Source: Hyphomicrobiales bacterium
Lineage (GTDB): Bacteria > Pseudomonadota > Alphaproteobacteria > Rhizobiales > Beijerinckiaceae
DNA: 50,347 bases
NCBI GenBank assembly: GCA_900470095.1
Contig: UBZM01000072.1
Location: forward strand, 1 to 50,347
Direction: 5' to 3'
Shown: positions 17,634 through 26,682 of the stretch, one piece after another
Layout: each line of letters begins with the position of its first letter
Numbering within the stretch: position 1 is the stretch's first letter
Notes under the pieces: generated by a model
The model's input: only the letters and a program-made list of their open reading frames with translations
Told to the model about the DNA's origin: nothing
Databases searched by the model: none
Translations under genes and position numbers: made by a program

Positions 17634-19316
17634 ATGCCTGCCTCAAGATTATCGCGTCTCCTCTCCCGAACATCAGCCGAAGCCAGTTCCGACACACCTC
17701 CTAAGATCAAAACGATCGTCATTTGCGCCCATCTTCGGCCTGGTCGTGACAAACGGCGCTCAACGCATTTCATGCAACCTATCGCAGGTCTACATATTGC
17801 TGCACTGATCGATGCAAAGCGATTTGATGTCGTGCTTTATCATGAAGACTGGCACGGCCCATTCGACCCTGCACATTGCAACCAGTACGACCTCGTATTC
17901 CTCACAGGGCTTCAGCCCGACTTCGATCGTCTGCGGCAGCTCTCCTACCATTTCAGACGCAGCGGAGCGACGGTGGTTGCCGGTGGGAGTGTATGCACGC
18001 TTTTCCCGGAATTCGCCCAGCAGTTCTTCGATGTCGTCTGCGCCGGCGGCGTCGATTGCGTCAGGAATGTCGTCACAGATTATTTGGCTGGCTCGCTCCA
18101 ACCAATCTACCGCTCTCCGATTGCGCAGATCTCCGATTACACGGTCGATTATAGTCTTTTGCGCAAGAGCGGGATCAATCCGAGCACGCATCTTGCCGAG
18201 ACCTCGCGCGGATGCAGCTTCAAATGCAGCTTTTGTGTCATCCCCTCGGAAGTCGGGGCGCATGTCCGCCATGGCCTGGCCAGCTTCATGGCGTCGCTCG
18301 AAAACGCTTTGGCATCGAGCCCCCGCTTCAGCATGCGCAGCTGGTATCCGATGGTCATGCTGCTGGACAATAATTTCTCGGACGACCGGGCCCATATGCT
18401 GGCCGTGTGCCAGCTCCTGCGCGACCACCCCAAGGTGCGGGGCTGGGGGGCCCTCGTCACCCAGAACGTCGTGCAGGACCGCGCGCTCATCGAGACCTTC
18501 GCCGCCTCCAAATGCGTCGGGCTGTTCGTCGGGATCGAATCGCTCGATGCGGGGTTTTTGCGCCGCTACAACAAGACTCAGAATCTCAGCCGGCGCCAGA
18601 ATGTCATCGATGACGTCGCCTTCGCCGAGGGGCACGGCATTGCCGTCGGTTACGGCTATCTCTTCGACCCTCGCTACCAGACGGCTGCCGAGATGCAGCA
18701 AGCCATGGAAGCCATCGCCGAAAACCCGCTGATGCCGATGCCGACCTATCTCAGTACCGTTGCTCCTCTCGCCGGAACCCAACTCTTCTGGGAGGACCTG
18801 GAAAGCGGGCGCCTGGCCCCCAACCTTCGCTTCCGGGACCTGGACGGCGAGACGATCTGCTACGCACAGCTTGCAGAACCGGCAGAGCCGATCGTCGCCT
18901 TTCTCGAACGGATCTTCCGGCGTCCCTGGACCGTGGTCGGGCGCATGCGCATCCTGCTCAAGACCTTGCGGAGGCTCCGCCACAGCCGTTCGTTCAACCC
19001 GATGCGATGGTACATCATCGCATCGGCGAGCTTTCATTGCTTTACCTGGTCGAAGTCCTCGCCGGCGCGACCGCGCACCTATCTGGCCGGGAGCGATACG
19101 CTCGATCCGCAATATGGCGAACATCCCGATGATCTCTCGCTCGAGGATCGCGTCCGCTATTTCGAGCCGATCGCGCTCACCGACGGCGACGGGAAGCCGA
19201 GCCTGTGGCTCATTCCCTATGCCGAAGCCCGCAGGAAGCCCAAGACGACGGCACGCCCTCTGCCGGTTTCGCCCCCCTTGGACGCCGGCATCGTCGCCAT
19301 GCGCCCGGAGAAATAG
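17634..19316 (+). CDS. B12-binding-domain radical SAM protein
   Basis: A 560-residue protein. Residues ~25-150 resemble the Rossmann-like cobalamin-binding domain (YDLVFLTGLQPDFDRLRQL, GATVVAGGSV), but the His of the DxHxxG loop is not evident. The radical SAM core starts with C194-x3-C198-x2-C201 (RGCSFKCSFC), the 4Fe-4S ligands. A downstream YGYLFDPRYQT and LAGTQLFWEDL fit the barrel. The C-terminal ~150 residues are less conserved in look. Related enzymes do methylations or unusual C-C chemistry (hopanoid, Mg-porphyrin or natural-product type). No biosynthetic partners lie nearby, so the substrate is unknown. It is divergent from the cyclase gene. Confidence 0.87.
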   Translation: MPASRLSRLLSRTSAEASSDTPPKIKTIVICAHLRPGRDKRRSTHFMQPIAGLHIAALIDAKRFDVVLYHEDWHGPFDPAHCNQYDLVFLTGLQPDFDRLRQLSYHFRRSGATVVAGGSVCTLFPEFAQQFFDVVCAGGVDCVRNVVTDYLAGSLQPIYRSPIAQISDYTVDYSLLRKSGINPSTHLAETSRGCSFKCSFCVIPSEVGAHVRHGLASFMASLENALASSPRFSMRSWYPMVMLLDNNFSDDRAHMLAVCQLLRDHPKVRGWGALVTQNVVQDRALIETFAASKCVGLFVGIESLDAGFLRRYNKTQNLSRRQNVIDDVAFAEGHGIAVGYGYLFDPRYQTAAEMQQAMEAIAENPLMPMPTYLSTVAPLAGTQLFWEDLESGRLAPNLRFRDLDGETICYAQLAEPAEPIVAFLERIFRRPWTVVGRMRILLKTLRRLRHSRSFNPMRWYIIASASFHCFTWSKSSPARPRTYLAGSDTLDPQYGEHPDDLSLEDRVRYFEPIALTDGDGKPSLWLIPYAEARRKPKTTARPLPVSPPLDAGIVAMRPEK

Positions 19317-19332
19317 CGGAATATTCCCAGGC

Positions 19333-19680
19333 TCACCTACCTTTCCGCCTCGGGCTGGCTTGCCTCTTCGCGGATGGAGCACGCGGTCGCGGACCTTTCG
19401 GAGGGTCTCCTTCTCCCCGAGGCTCACCGTCCTTCGGCATCGTCCCAAGCTTCTGGCTGGCGCTCTTGGGCGCATCGACATAGGCCCTGCCGATGAGCCC
19501 CTGCAACTCAGGCAGACTGTACTTCGCGATATGCGCGAGCGTTGCGGTCCGGAGTTTCGTGCTGTCTCCGGCGGCCTCCGCCTGGGCAGCCTGGAGACCG
19601 TCCAGAAATGCGTTGAGCTCGTCCCGTGAGGCGCGCAACGGAGGCGGCGGGGACGTTGGTTTGCGTGTTCTCAGGGCCAT
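19333..19680 (-). CDS. Small basic protein of unknown function
   Basis: 115 residues from ATG 19680, 16 bases after the stop of the LCAT-like hydrolase, so probably in its operon. The middle (DELNAFLDGLQAAQAEAAGD, TATLAHIAKYSLPELQGLIG) is helical. Both ends are disordered: a Pro run at the start and a Lys/Arg/Pro-rich tail (GPRPRAPSAKRQASPRRKGR). No family is recognised. Codon use matches its neighbours and the operon position supports a real gene. The alternative longer start at 19725 would overlap the upstream gene. Confidence 0.6.
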   Translation of the reverse strand: MALRTRKPTSPPPPLRASRDELNAFLDGLQAAQAEAAGDSTKLRTATLAHIAKYSLPELQGLIGRAYVDAPKSASQKLGTMPKDGEPRGEGDPPKGPRPRAPSAKRQASPRRKGR

Positions 19681-19696
19681 GACGCACCTCGCCGAA

Positions 19697-20968
19697 CTAC
19701 TGCATGATGGAGAGGATCTGTGCACGGATCTGCGGGCTCAGCATCAGATCCATATGCTCGAAACCGTCCCGGTCGATGTCCCCGGTCACAGTCCGCACAT
19801 TGGCCGCGGGTGTCGAGACCAGACGCGCCGACCAGGCCGGGATCACGCCGTCGCCGGGGCAATAGGAGTGATCCACGATCGGTGACGGCTCAGCGTTCGG
19901 ATCGAAGCCAGGGTCGATCCAGCCCCATGTCTGCTCATCGGTCGTCTCGTTGATGGTCGCGCCATTGCGCTGCTGAACGCCGCGGATATTGTAGAACTTG
20001 CTGTTCGTGGCCGCCCCGAGCGGCAACGCCACCTTCCGATAGATCGTTTCGCCCCGGTCCAGGGCAACATGGCTGAAGCCCCAGTTCTCGGGATAGCGCA
20101 CCTGGGTTCCGTTCTTCTGGGGGCTGTAAGGATCGGCGATCGCGCCCGTGTCCTGGTCCCTGACCGGATATCGCGACAGCGGATATTTCAGATCAGCAGC
20201 CAGCGCCGCCTGGTCACGCTGGAAGGTCGCCTGGTCCAGATAGAGAAGCGTGTATGGCCCCGGCAGTGACGAGATCAACTGGGTCAGGTTTCGCGGGTCG
20301 TAGGACCACGAGAGCCTGTCCAGGTCGGGGTCGCCCTTGAAATAGCGGTTCAGCTGCCCGGCATAACCATAGAACGGCGACCCGACGCTGATCGCTCGCC
20401 TGACCGCCGCGACATGCGAGCCGCCCTCGTTGAGGACCAGCTTGACGACCATGCCGCCGAAGCTGTGCCCGATCAGCGTCACATCGGCGAAGGGATCGGC
20501 GCCGCATTCGTCACGGACCCGCTTACGGAACTTCGGCACGAAGCTCTTCAGGAAGAAGCGCGCCACAAGCTCGGGATCACGCCGCCAGTCCCAGCCAAAG
20601 ACGAACCAGTCGAACTTCCTGGCTGTGCACCAGCTCAGAAAATCATCGTAGGGGACCAGCATCGGAGGAAACCGGACGCAGCCATCGGCGATCACGAAAT
20701 GCCGGCCCGCATCGTCATCGCCCTTCATCTTGAGGAGCAGGGCACCGCCGGTCAGGATCGGGCAATCCAACCAGATCAGGTTGTAGAAATAGGGCGTATT
20801 GCCCTGGGTCGTGGTCGCCCATTTGATGCTGGATCCCATCCCTCCCGGGAACAGGATGACCGTCTTGCGCCGGGCCGGTCTGTGCTGCCTGTAGCGCGCG
20901 ATGAACTGCGAAATCTGCTCGTCGAGTTGCGCGAGCTGCTGCTTGTCACGATCCGCGACGTAGCCCAT
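19697..20968 (-). CDS. LCAT-like alpha/beta hydrolase (acyltransferase/lipase family)
   Basis: A 423-residue protein with the lecithin:cholesterol acyltransferase-like alpha/beta fold. The oxyanion region is ILFPGGMGSS (~38-47); the nucleophile S169 sits in LIGHSFGGMVVK; the acid and base are probably the Asp of PGDGVIPAWS and the His of GFEHMDLM near the C-terminus. VFGWDWRRDPE matches the D-W-R block of LCAT proteins. No signal peptide is visible, so it may act in the cytoplasm or be exported another way. The start at 20968 follows GGAGGCGAA. Substrate (lipid or polyester) not determined. Confidence 0.83.
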   Translation of the reverse strand: MGYVADRDKQQLAQLDEQISQFIARYRQHRPARRKTVILFPGGMGSSIKWATTTQGNTPYFYNLIWLDCPILTGGALLLKMKGDDDAGRHFVIADGCVRFPPMLVPYDDFLSWCTARKFDWFVFGWDWRRDPELVARFFLKSFVPKFRKRVRDECGADPFADVTLIGHSFGGMVVKLVLNEGGSHVAAVRRAISVGSPFYGYAGQLNRYFKGDPDLDRLSWSYDPRNLTQLISSLPGPYTLLYLDQATFQRDQAALAADLKYPLSRYPVRDQDTGAIADPYSPQKNGTQVRYPENWGFSHVALDRGETIYRKVALPLGAATNSKFYNIRGVQQRNGATINETTDEQTWGWIDPGFDPNAEPSPIVDHSYCPGDGVIPAWSARLVSTPAANVRTVTGDIDRDGFEHMDLMLSPQIRAQILSIMQ

Positions 20969-21321
20969 TTCGCCTCCGGTCGAGAACGCTCTCACATTTC
21001 GTGGGGAAGGCAGCCTTGCTCGTCCAAGCGACAGGCCGGAATAGATGGTGCAACAACGATGCGACCATCGCAAACCGCAACGACAGCATCTCTCAAACGA
21101 CTGAAGCAGGCAATGCTGTATTGACGCTGCGATATGCTGCCCTCAAATCTGAATCAGGAATTCAAATCCCAACCAAGATGGAGAATGTGGCGCCGCCGCT
21201 CGGGCGCATTCCGGCCCGAGGACATGATCGACCATGTTCCTGCGCCCTCTCAGGCGCTCGCAATCGACAATCCGCCAGCAAGCCGAGGCGGGCATGCGCC
21301 CGCACGGCCGGCTCGCATCGA
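20969..21321. other. Intergenic stretch without a gene
   Basis: 353 bases between the Cu-ATPase stop and the hydrolase start, both on the minus strand. Short open frames exist on the plus strand but have no domain and no start signal. The stretch presumably holds the promoter of the hydrolase gene; I see no clear repeat or hairpin. Confidence 0.5.
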
Positions 21322-23739
21322 TCACAACTTCACCGCCCGTAGCCGCGCAGCATTGGCGATCACGCTGACCGAGGACAACGCCATCGCGGCAGCAGCGATG
21401 ATCGGCGACAACAGCAAGCCGAAGATCGGATAGAGCACGCCTGCTGCCACCGGCACCCCGAGCGCGTTGTAGACGAAGGCGAAGAACAGGTTCTGCCGGA
21501 TATTCCGCATCGTGGCCTCAGACAGACGCCGGGCACGCACGATCCCGGTCATGTCGCCCTGGAGCAATGTGACTCCGGCGCTCTCGATCGCAACATCGGT
21601 CCCGGAGCCCATCGCGATGCCGACATCGGCTGCAGCCAAAGCCGGCGCGTCATTGACGCCGTCGCCTGCCATTGCGACCACACGCCCCTCCCGCTTGAGC
21701 TTCGCCACGACCGCGCTCTTGTCCTCGGGGAGAACTTCGGCCTCGACCTCGGTGATTCCGAGCCTGCGGGCGACGGCTTGCGCCGTGGTGCGATTGTCGC
21801 CGGTGAGCATGACGACGCGTATCCCCTCGGACCGCAGCGCCGACAGAGCCTCCGGGGTCGAAGCCTTGACCGGGTCGGCAATGGCGATCACGCCTGCCGG
21901 CCTGCTGTCCACACCCATGAAGATCGCCGTCGCACCATCCCTGCGCAGGTCGTCCGCGATCTGGACGAGGCTCGACACATCGACGCCGTGTTCGGCCAGG
22001 AAGCGATCATTGCCGAGCACGATCCGCTGGCCCTCGACCGTTCCCAGTGCCCCCTTGCCAGTCGGTGAATCGAAGTCCGTCACGGCGGCCGTCGTAACGC
22101 CCTTGGCTTCGGCAGATGCAACGATCGCAACCGCCAGGGGGTGCTCGCTCGGCCGCTCCACGCTGGCGGCAAGGCGCAGGATGTCGGTCTCGGAGAATCC
22201 CGGTGCCGGCCGGATCGCGGTGACCGCCGGCCGCCCTTCGGTGAGCGTGCCGGTCTTGTCGACGACGAGCGTGTCGATTTTCTCCATCTGCTCAAGCGCC
22301 TCGGCATTCTTGATCAGCACGCCAGCCCGGGCCCCCCGCCCGACACCGACCATGATCGACATCGGCGTCGCAAGGCCGAGCGCACAGGGGCAGGCGATGA
22401 TCAGGACCGAGACCGCAGCCACCAGCCCGAAGGCAAGGCGCGGCTCCGGCCCCCAGATGGCCCAGGCGGCAAAGGCGAGCATGGCAATGGCGATCACGGC
22501 CGGCACGAAGTAGCCGGAGACCTGATCGGCCAGGCGCTGGATCGGCGCGCGGCTACGCTGGGCCTCCGAGACCAGCAGGACGATCCGCGCCAACATGGTG
22601 TCGCGCCCGATCTTCTGCGCCTCGATGACGAGACCGCCGGACTGGTTCATCGTGCCGCCGATCACGGCGGCGCCGACAGTCTTGGTCACGGGCATGGATT
22701 CGCCGGTCACCATGGATTCGTCCACAGCACTACGGCCGTCGACCACCGCGCCATCCACGGGCACTTTCTCGCCAGGCCGAACCCGGAGACGGTCGCCCAA
22801 TTGCACCGTATCGAGCTGAATCTCCTCCTCGGAACCATCGGCATTCAGACGCCGGGCCGTCTTGGGAGCAAGATCGAGAAGTGCCCGAATGGCACCGCCC
22901 GTGCTTTCCCGTGCGCGCAGCTCGAGTACCTGCCCGAGAAGGACCAGCACCGTGATGACGGCCGCCGCCTCGAAATAAACTGCGACCGAGCCGTCATGCC
23001 CGCGGAAGGCCGGCGGGAAGATCCCGGGCATCAGCGTCGCCACGACGCTGTAGACCCAGGCAACGCCCGTTCCCATCGCAATCAGCGTGAACATGTTGAG
23101 GTTACGGCTGACCAGGGAATGCCAGCCGCGCTCAAAGAACGGCCAGCCAGCCCAAAGCACCACCGGCGTCGCCAAGGCGAGCTGGATCCAGTTGGAGAGA
23201 TGACGCGGAATCAGGTGGTCAAGGTCGAGCAGATGCCCACCCATTTCCAGGATCGCGACCGGAAGGGCGAGAACGAGGCCGATCCAGAAGCGCCGGCTCA
23301 TGTCGACCAACTCGGCATTGGGCTGCGCTTCGGCCGTAATCAGAACCGGTTCGAGTGCCATGCCGCAGATCGGGCAGGAACCCGGTCCGACCTGCCTGAT
23401 CTCAGGATGCATCGGACAGGTAAAGGTCGCCCCCTCCGGCGCGGTATCCGTCGCCGCAGCTTGTTTCGGATCGACGTAACGGGCCGGATCAGCTTCGAAT
23501 TTCGACTGGCAGCCCGAGGAGCAGAAATAATAGGGCCGCCCCCCGTGCTGCGCGCGGTGTGTCGTCTCGTGCGGATCGACCGCCATCCCGCAGACCGGGT
23601 CCTTGGCCTGCCCCTCGTTCGACGTCCCGGCGTGCTGGTGCTCGACATGGGCACCAGGACTGTGGTGACCGTGATGAGCGGCGTGGCCCGCATGGGCCTC
23701 GTGACCGCCGTGAGACGTCTCCTTCGGGGCATTCGCCAT
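21322..23739 (-). CDS. copA: Cu+/Ag+-type P1B ATPase with His-rich, YHS and heavy-metal-binding N-terminus
   Basis: An 805-residue metal-exporting P-type ATPase of the inner membrane. The N-terminus (1-36) has eleven His. A YHS domain follows (C50, C73, C77; KDPVCGMAV), then a short heavy-metal-binding domain with C108 and C122/C125 (TCPMHPEI...CPICGMALEP). No classic GMTCxxC domain is seen. Transport residues are CPC in ACPCALGLATP, Asn in FVYNALGVP and Met/Ser in MALSSVSV, the Cu+ (P1B-1) set. The catalytic Asp is in VDKTGTLTEG, the actuator loop is TGES, and the hinge is GDGVNDAP. ATG 23739 follows AAGGA. Silver is an alternative cargo. Confidence 0.95.
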   Translation of the reverse strand: MANAPKETSHGGHEAHAGHAAHHGHHSPGAHVEHQHAGTSNEGQAKDPVCGMAVDPHETTHRAQHGGRPYYFCSSGCQSKFEADPARYVDPKQAAATDTAPEGATFTCPMHPEIRQVGPGSCPICGMALEPVLITAEAQPNAELVDMSRRFWIGLVLALPVAILEMGGHLLDLDHLIPRHLSNWIQLALATPVVLWAGWPFFERGWHSLVSRNLNMFTLIAMGTGVAWVYSVVATLMPGIFPPAFRGHDGSVAVYFEAAAVITVLVLLGQVLELRARESTGGAIRALLDLAPKTARRLNADGSEEEIQLDTVQLGDRLRVRPGEKVPVDGAVVDGRSAVDESMVTGESMPVTKTVGAAVIGGTMNQSGGLVIEAQKIGRDTMLARIVLLVSEAQRSRAPIQRLADQVSGYFVPAVIAIAMLAFAAWAIWGPEPRLAFGLVAAVSVLIIACPCALGLATPMSIMVGVGRGARAGVLIKNAEALEQMEKIDTLVVDKTGTLTEGRPAVTAIRPAPGFSETDILRLAASVERPSEHPLAVAIVASAEAKGVTTAAVTDFDSPTGKGALGTVEGQRIVLGNDRFLAEHGVDVSSLVQIADDLRRDGATAIFMGVDSRPAGVIAIADPVKASTPEALSALRSEGIRVVMLTGDNRTTAQAVARRLGITEVEAEVLPEDKSAVVAKLKREGRVVAMAGDGVNDAPALAAADVGIAMGSGTDVAIESAGVTLLQGDMTGIVRARRLSEATMRNIRQNLFFAFVYNALGVPVAAGVLYPIFGLLLSPIIAAAAMALSSVSVIANAARLRAVKL

Positions 23740-23817
23740 GATGTTCCTTTGCACAATCCAGCCGATACGGCCCCGGCATTGGGCAACCTTCCATTGTGGG
23801 AAGGTCAAGCCTGCGCG

Positions 23818-24525
23818 TCACTGCTCCGCAGCATGGGCCTCGCAGAATTCCGCCAGGCTCCGGAAGGTCCAGGCCGGGCGCGGCATATCCTTCGGCGGCA
23901 GCGTCGCGCCGCCGCCCTCCTTGTCGTGGCGGCGGTCGATCCAGGCGCTGCTGATACCCAGCGCGCTGGCCGGCACGTGGTCGTGGAACAGGCTTTGCGC
24001 CACGTGGAGGATCTTGCCCTTCTCCTCGCCGACATGGGCCAGCATGTACTCGAAATTGGCGAGCGACGGCTTGTAGGAGCCGATATCCTGCGCGGTGAAA
24101 CGGAGGTCGAACTCCGTGCCGAGCAGGGCCGCACTGCGGCCGAGGCTCGCGCGATCGACATTGGAGAGCACGACCAGGCGATAGTGCCTGGCCAGATATT
24201 GCAGAGCCTCGCGACTATCGGGGAAGGCCGGCCAGTTCCCGACCGAAGCACCGAATTCCCGGGCCGCCTGCTGATCGGGCGACGTGCCGAAATGCCTGGC
24301 GAGATCGCCATGCACACGCTCCAGAATCTCGGGGTAGAGCAGCCGCGGCTGCTGTGCCTCCCATTGGCTTTCGAGCCGGGCAAACTCGGCGAGCAGGTCT
24401 TCGTCGCGGACGACAATCCCCCTGGCTTTCAGCCAAGGCTGCAATTGCGCCAGCAGACCGGACTCCCAGTCTATCAGGGTGCCGTAGACATCGAAGGTCA
24501 GGGTGGTGAAATCACGCAGCTTCAT
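23818..24525 (-). CDS. HAD-superfamily (S)-2-haloacid dehalogenase-like hydrolase
   Basis: 235 residues, type II haloacid dehalogenase layout. The nucleophile D12 is in TFDVYGTLIDWE; motif II is VVLSNVD; motif III Lys is in IGSYKPSLANFEYML; the C-terminal acidic motif is near GISSAWIDRR. These proteins hydrolyse C-halogen bonds of 2-haloacids or act as phosphatases; the exact substrate is not shown. It precedes the Cu-ATPase on the same strand (start of the ATPase 78 bases downstream) and follows the AraC-type gene by 82 bases. Confidence 0.85.
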   Translation of the reverse strand: MKLRDFTTLTFDVYGTLIDWESGLLAQLQPWLKARGIVVRDEDLLAEFARLESQWEAQQPRLLYPEILERVHGDLARHFGTSPDQQAAREFGASVGNWPAFPDSREALQYLARHYRLVVLSNVDRASLGRSAALLGTEFDLRFTAQDIGSYKPSLANFEYMLAHVGEEKGKILHVAQSLFHDHVPASALGISSAWIDRRHDKEGGGATLPPKDMPRPAWTFRSLAEFCEAHAAEQ

Positions 24526-24607
24526 GGGCCGTCTCCATTATCTCTCTGGTGACGGTCATAGACCGGCGGCGATTCCCGCTCTTGTCCCGATCTCCAAACC
24601 TTTGGGC

Positions 24608-25351
24608 TCAATCTCCACGTCGCAATGCCGCGGGAGTGGTCGAGCGCCGACGACGCAGGCTTCGCGTCAGCGCACTTTGATCGCTGAACCCGACTGCAAG
24701 CGCGATCTCGGCAAGCGGGCGCCGGGTTTCACGGATCAGTTGTTCGGCTTCCCGCAGGCGCAGATCGGCGAGATAGCGCCCCGGCGATATGCCGATCCAA
24801 CGCTGGAACAGCGCATGCAAGCCACTGACCGACACGCCGGCGGCGACTGCCAGCTGCTGGACGGTCAGCGTCGCATCATAGCCATGACCGAGCAGCGAGA
24901 CCGCACGCTCCAGCGCTGGCGGCCAATGCAGCCGATCGCCGGACCGTTCCGCCACCGCCTCGAGCAACATGCCGCCGAGCCGATCAAGCAGGTCCGATCG
25001 GCGCGCAGGCGCCGCCGCATCATGGGCGATGTAATGCGCGAGATGCCGCAATCCGGCGTCGAGGGGGTGAAATGGCTGCCCCTCCGCCTGGTGCACGAGG
25101 CGGTCCGGCAGGCCAAAGAAGCCCGCTCCCGTCGGAACATCGAGCACGACGAAATGGCCGGAATGCGGGGTCGTGAAGCGGTGGCGCGCCTGCGAGGCGA
25201 CGATCACGAAGCTGCTGTCATCGACGATGCCATCCTGACCCGCGATGTGCATCTGCATGGTGCCATCGACCGGCACGACAATCTGATGCCAGTCATGAGC
25301 GTGCTCCGTCTCATGCGGCGGATAGGATCGTAGCGACAGGACCGGGCGCAT
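24608..25351 (-). CDS. AraC-family transcription regulator with cupin-like sensor
   Basis: A 247-residue regulator. The N-terminal cupin-like part (HAHDWHQIVVPVDGTMQMHI...) binds the effector. The C-terminal ~100 residues hold two HTH motifs (TVQQLAVAAGVSVSGLHALFQRWIG and LAEIALAVGFSDQSALTRSLRR). ATG 25351 is chosen because GGAGG lies 6 bases upstream; a GTG at 25366 is also open. Target genes are not obvious; the downstream dehalogenase-like gene on the same strand or a divergent target are candidates. Confidence 0.9.
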   Translation of the reverse strand: MRPVLSLRSYPPHETEHAHDWHQIVVPVDGTMQMHIAGQDGIVDDSSFVIVASQARHRFTTPHSGHFVVLDVPTGAGFFGLPDRLVHQAEGQPFHPLDAGLRHLAHYIAHDAAAPARRSDLLDRLGGMLLEAVAERSGDRLHWPPALERAVSLLGHGYDATLTVQQLAVAAGVSVSGLHALFQRWIGISPGRYLADLRLREAEQLIRETRRPLAEIALAVGFSDQSALTRSLRRRRSTTPAALRRGD

Positions 25352-25600
25352 CCGCAGCCTCCCCACTCGAAGTTCCGTGCCCGAAGTATGGTTCCCCGGG
25401 CAGCGCCGGCAAGCACGCCAAGGTGGGCGGAGACAGGCAGCTTCGCAACCGTCAACCGGGAAGAGCCGCTGCTATGCGCGAACCCAGCTCATGAAACCTT
25501 TTATGCCGCCCGGCCCATCCTGATGAACTCATGGACGTTGCTGGAGCAACCGCCCATAACGGGGTCGAAAGTCCATGCGTGTGGATGACGAAATCGCCCG

Positions 25601-26488
25601 ATGCTCAATCTCAACGACCTCCATCTCTTCGTCCAGGCCGTCGACAGCGGCGGGTTCGCTTCGGCCTCACGCCGCCTCGGCATGCCCAAATCCACGATCA
25701 GCAAGCGTGTCGCGGAGCTTGAAGCCAGTCTCGCCACACGGTTGATTCACCGGACATCGCGAAGCTTCACGCTGACTGAACTCGGGCGGCACTTCTACGA
25801 GCATGCGCGCGCCTCGCTGATCGAGGCGGAGGCCGCCGAGAGCATCGTCCGCCGGCGCCAGGCCGAGCCCAGCGGCACCGTGCGGGTCACGGCGTCGGTC
25901 CCGACGGCGCAGCTCTATCTGGCAGAGCGCCTGCCGGAGCTTGTGGCGGCCTATCCGAAGCTGACGGTGCAGCTTCATGCGACCGATCGCTTCGTCGACC
26001 TGGCCCAGGAGGGATTCGACATCGCGGTGCGCAGCCATTTCGCGCCACTACCGGATTCAGGGCTCGTGCAGTTGCAGGTCGCCACGGAGACCATCATCCT
26101 GGCGGCATCTCCGGGCTATCTCAGCCAGCGGAGCGCTCCTGCCGTGCCGGGCGATCTCAGTGTGCATGACGGGCTCCTGGTCTCCCCCTCCGCCAAGATC
26201 TGGCGACTGCACGGCAGCGCAGGCCAGGAGGTGCTCGCCGCACCCTTCGGGCGCTTCATCGCCGACGAAACGCAGATATTGCTCGGAGCCGCCAAGGCCG
26301 GGCTCGGGATCGCGTGCCTGCCGGAGGTCGCCTGCCGAAGGGCCATCGAAGCCGGCGAAATCATCCGCGTCCTGCCGGAGTGGACAGCCGGCACGGTCAC
26401 GACCTCGATCCTGACGACACATCGGCGCGGGCAGCTCCCCGGCGTCCGCGCGGTCGTCTCGTTTCTGGCGAAGGGGCTGCGCGCTTAG
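25601..26488 (+). CDS. LysR-family transcription regulator
   Basis: A 295-residue LTTR of usual length. The N-terminal winged HTH (LNDLHLFVQAVDSGGFASAS, KSTISKRVAELEASLATRLIHRT) is followed by the LysR substrate-binding domain with strands such as GTVRVTASVPTAQLYL and LVVSPSAK-like segments. The AAFGRFIADETQILLGAAKAGL region fits the effector domain. The ATG at 25601 has a poor ribosome-binding site. Likely targets are the adjacent AraC/HAD genes or an unlinked locus. Confidence 0.93.
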   Translation: MLNLNDLHLFVQAVDSGGFASASRRLGMPKSTISKRVAELEASLATRLIHRTSRSFTLTELGRHFYEHARASLIEAEAAESIVRRRQAEPSGTVRVTASVPTAQLYLAERLPELVAAYPKLTVQLHATDRFVDLAQEGFDIAVRSHFAPLPDSGLVQLQVATETIILAASPGYLSQRSAPAVPGDLSVHDGLLVSPSAKIWRLHGSAGQEVLAAPFGRFIADETQILLGAAKAGLGIACLPEVACRRAIEAGEIIRVLPEWTAGTVTTSILTTHRRGQLPGVRAVVSFLAKGLRA

Positions 26489-26682
26489 CGTCGGGCGAGC
26501 CGACAACGGAATAATCCGGCCCTCGGAAACAGTTTTCCTAAGCGAAGCATCGGTCACGATGCTATTCATCTTCGGCGCTCCCCCCGAATCAGCCCGCCTG
26601 ACGAAAATAGTTCGATGAGGATCCTCGCCCCGGCCGCCAGGTCTTCGCTGCCCCAGCTCCGTGAAGCGCGGCTCGCCGACGG

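Noticed and set aside
17790..19481. 563-codon open frame opposite the radical SAM gene
   Set aside because: Antisense shadow; the plus-strand protein has clear CxxxCxxC and family motifs.
21001..21433. Plus-strand short frames in the gap before the Cu-ATPase gene
   Set aside because: No start signal, no domain, and they run into the end of the ATPase gene on the other strand.
22141..24552. 803-codon open frame on the plus strand opposite the Cu-ATPase and dehalogenase genes
   Set aside because: Arg/His/Gly-rich nonsense composition, no domain, and fully antisense to two clear genes.
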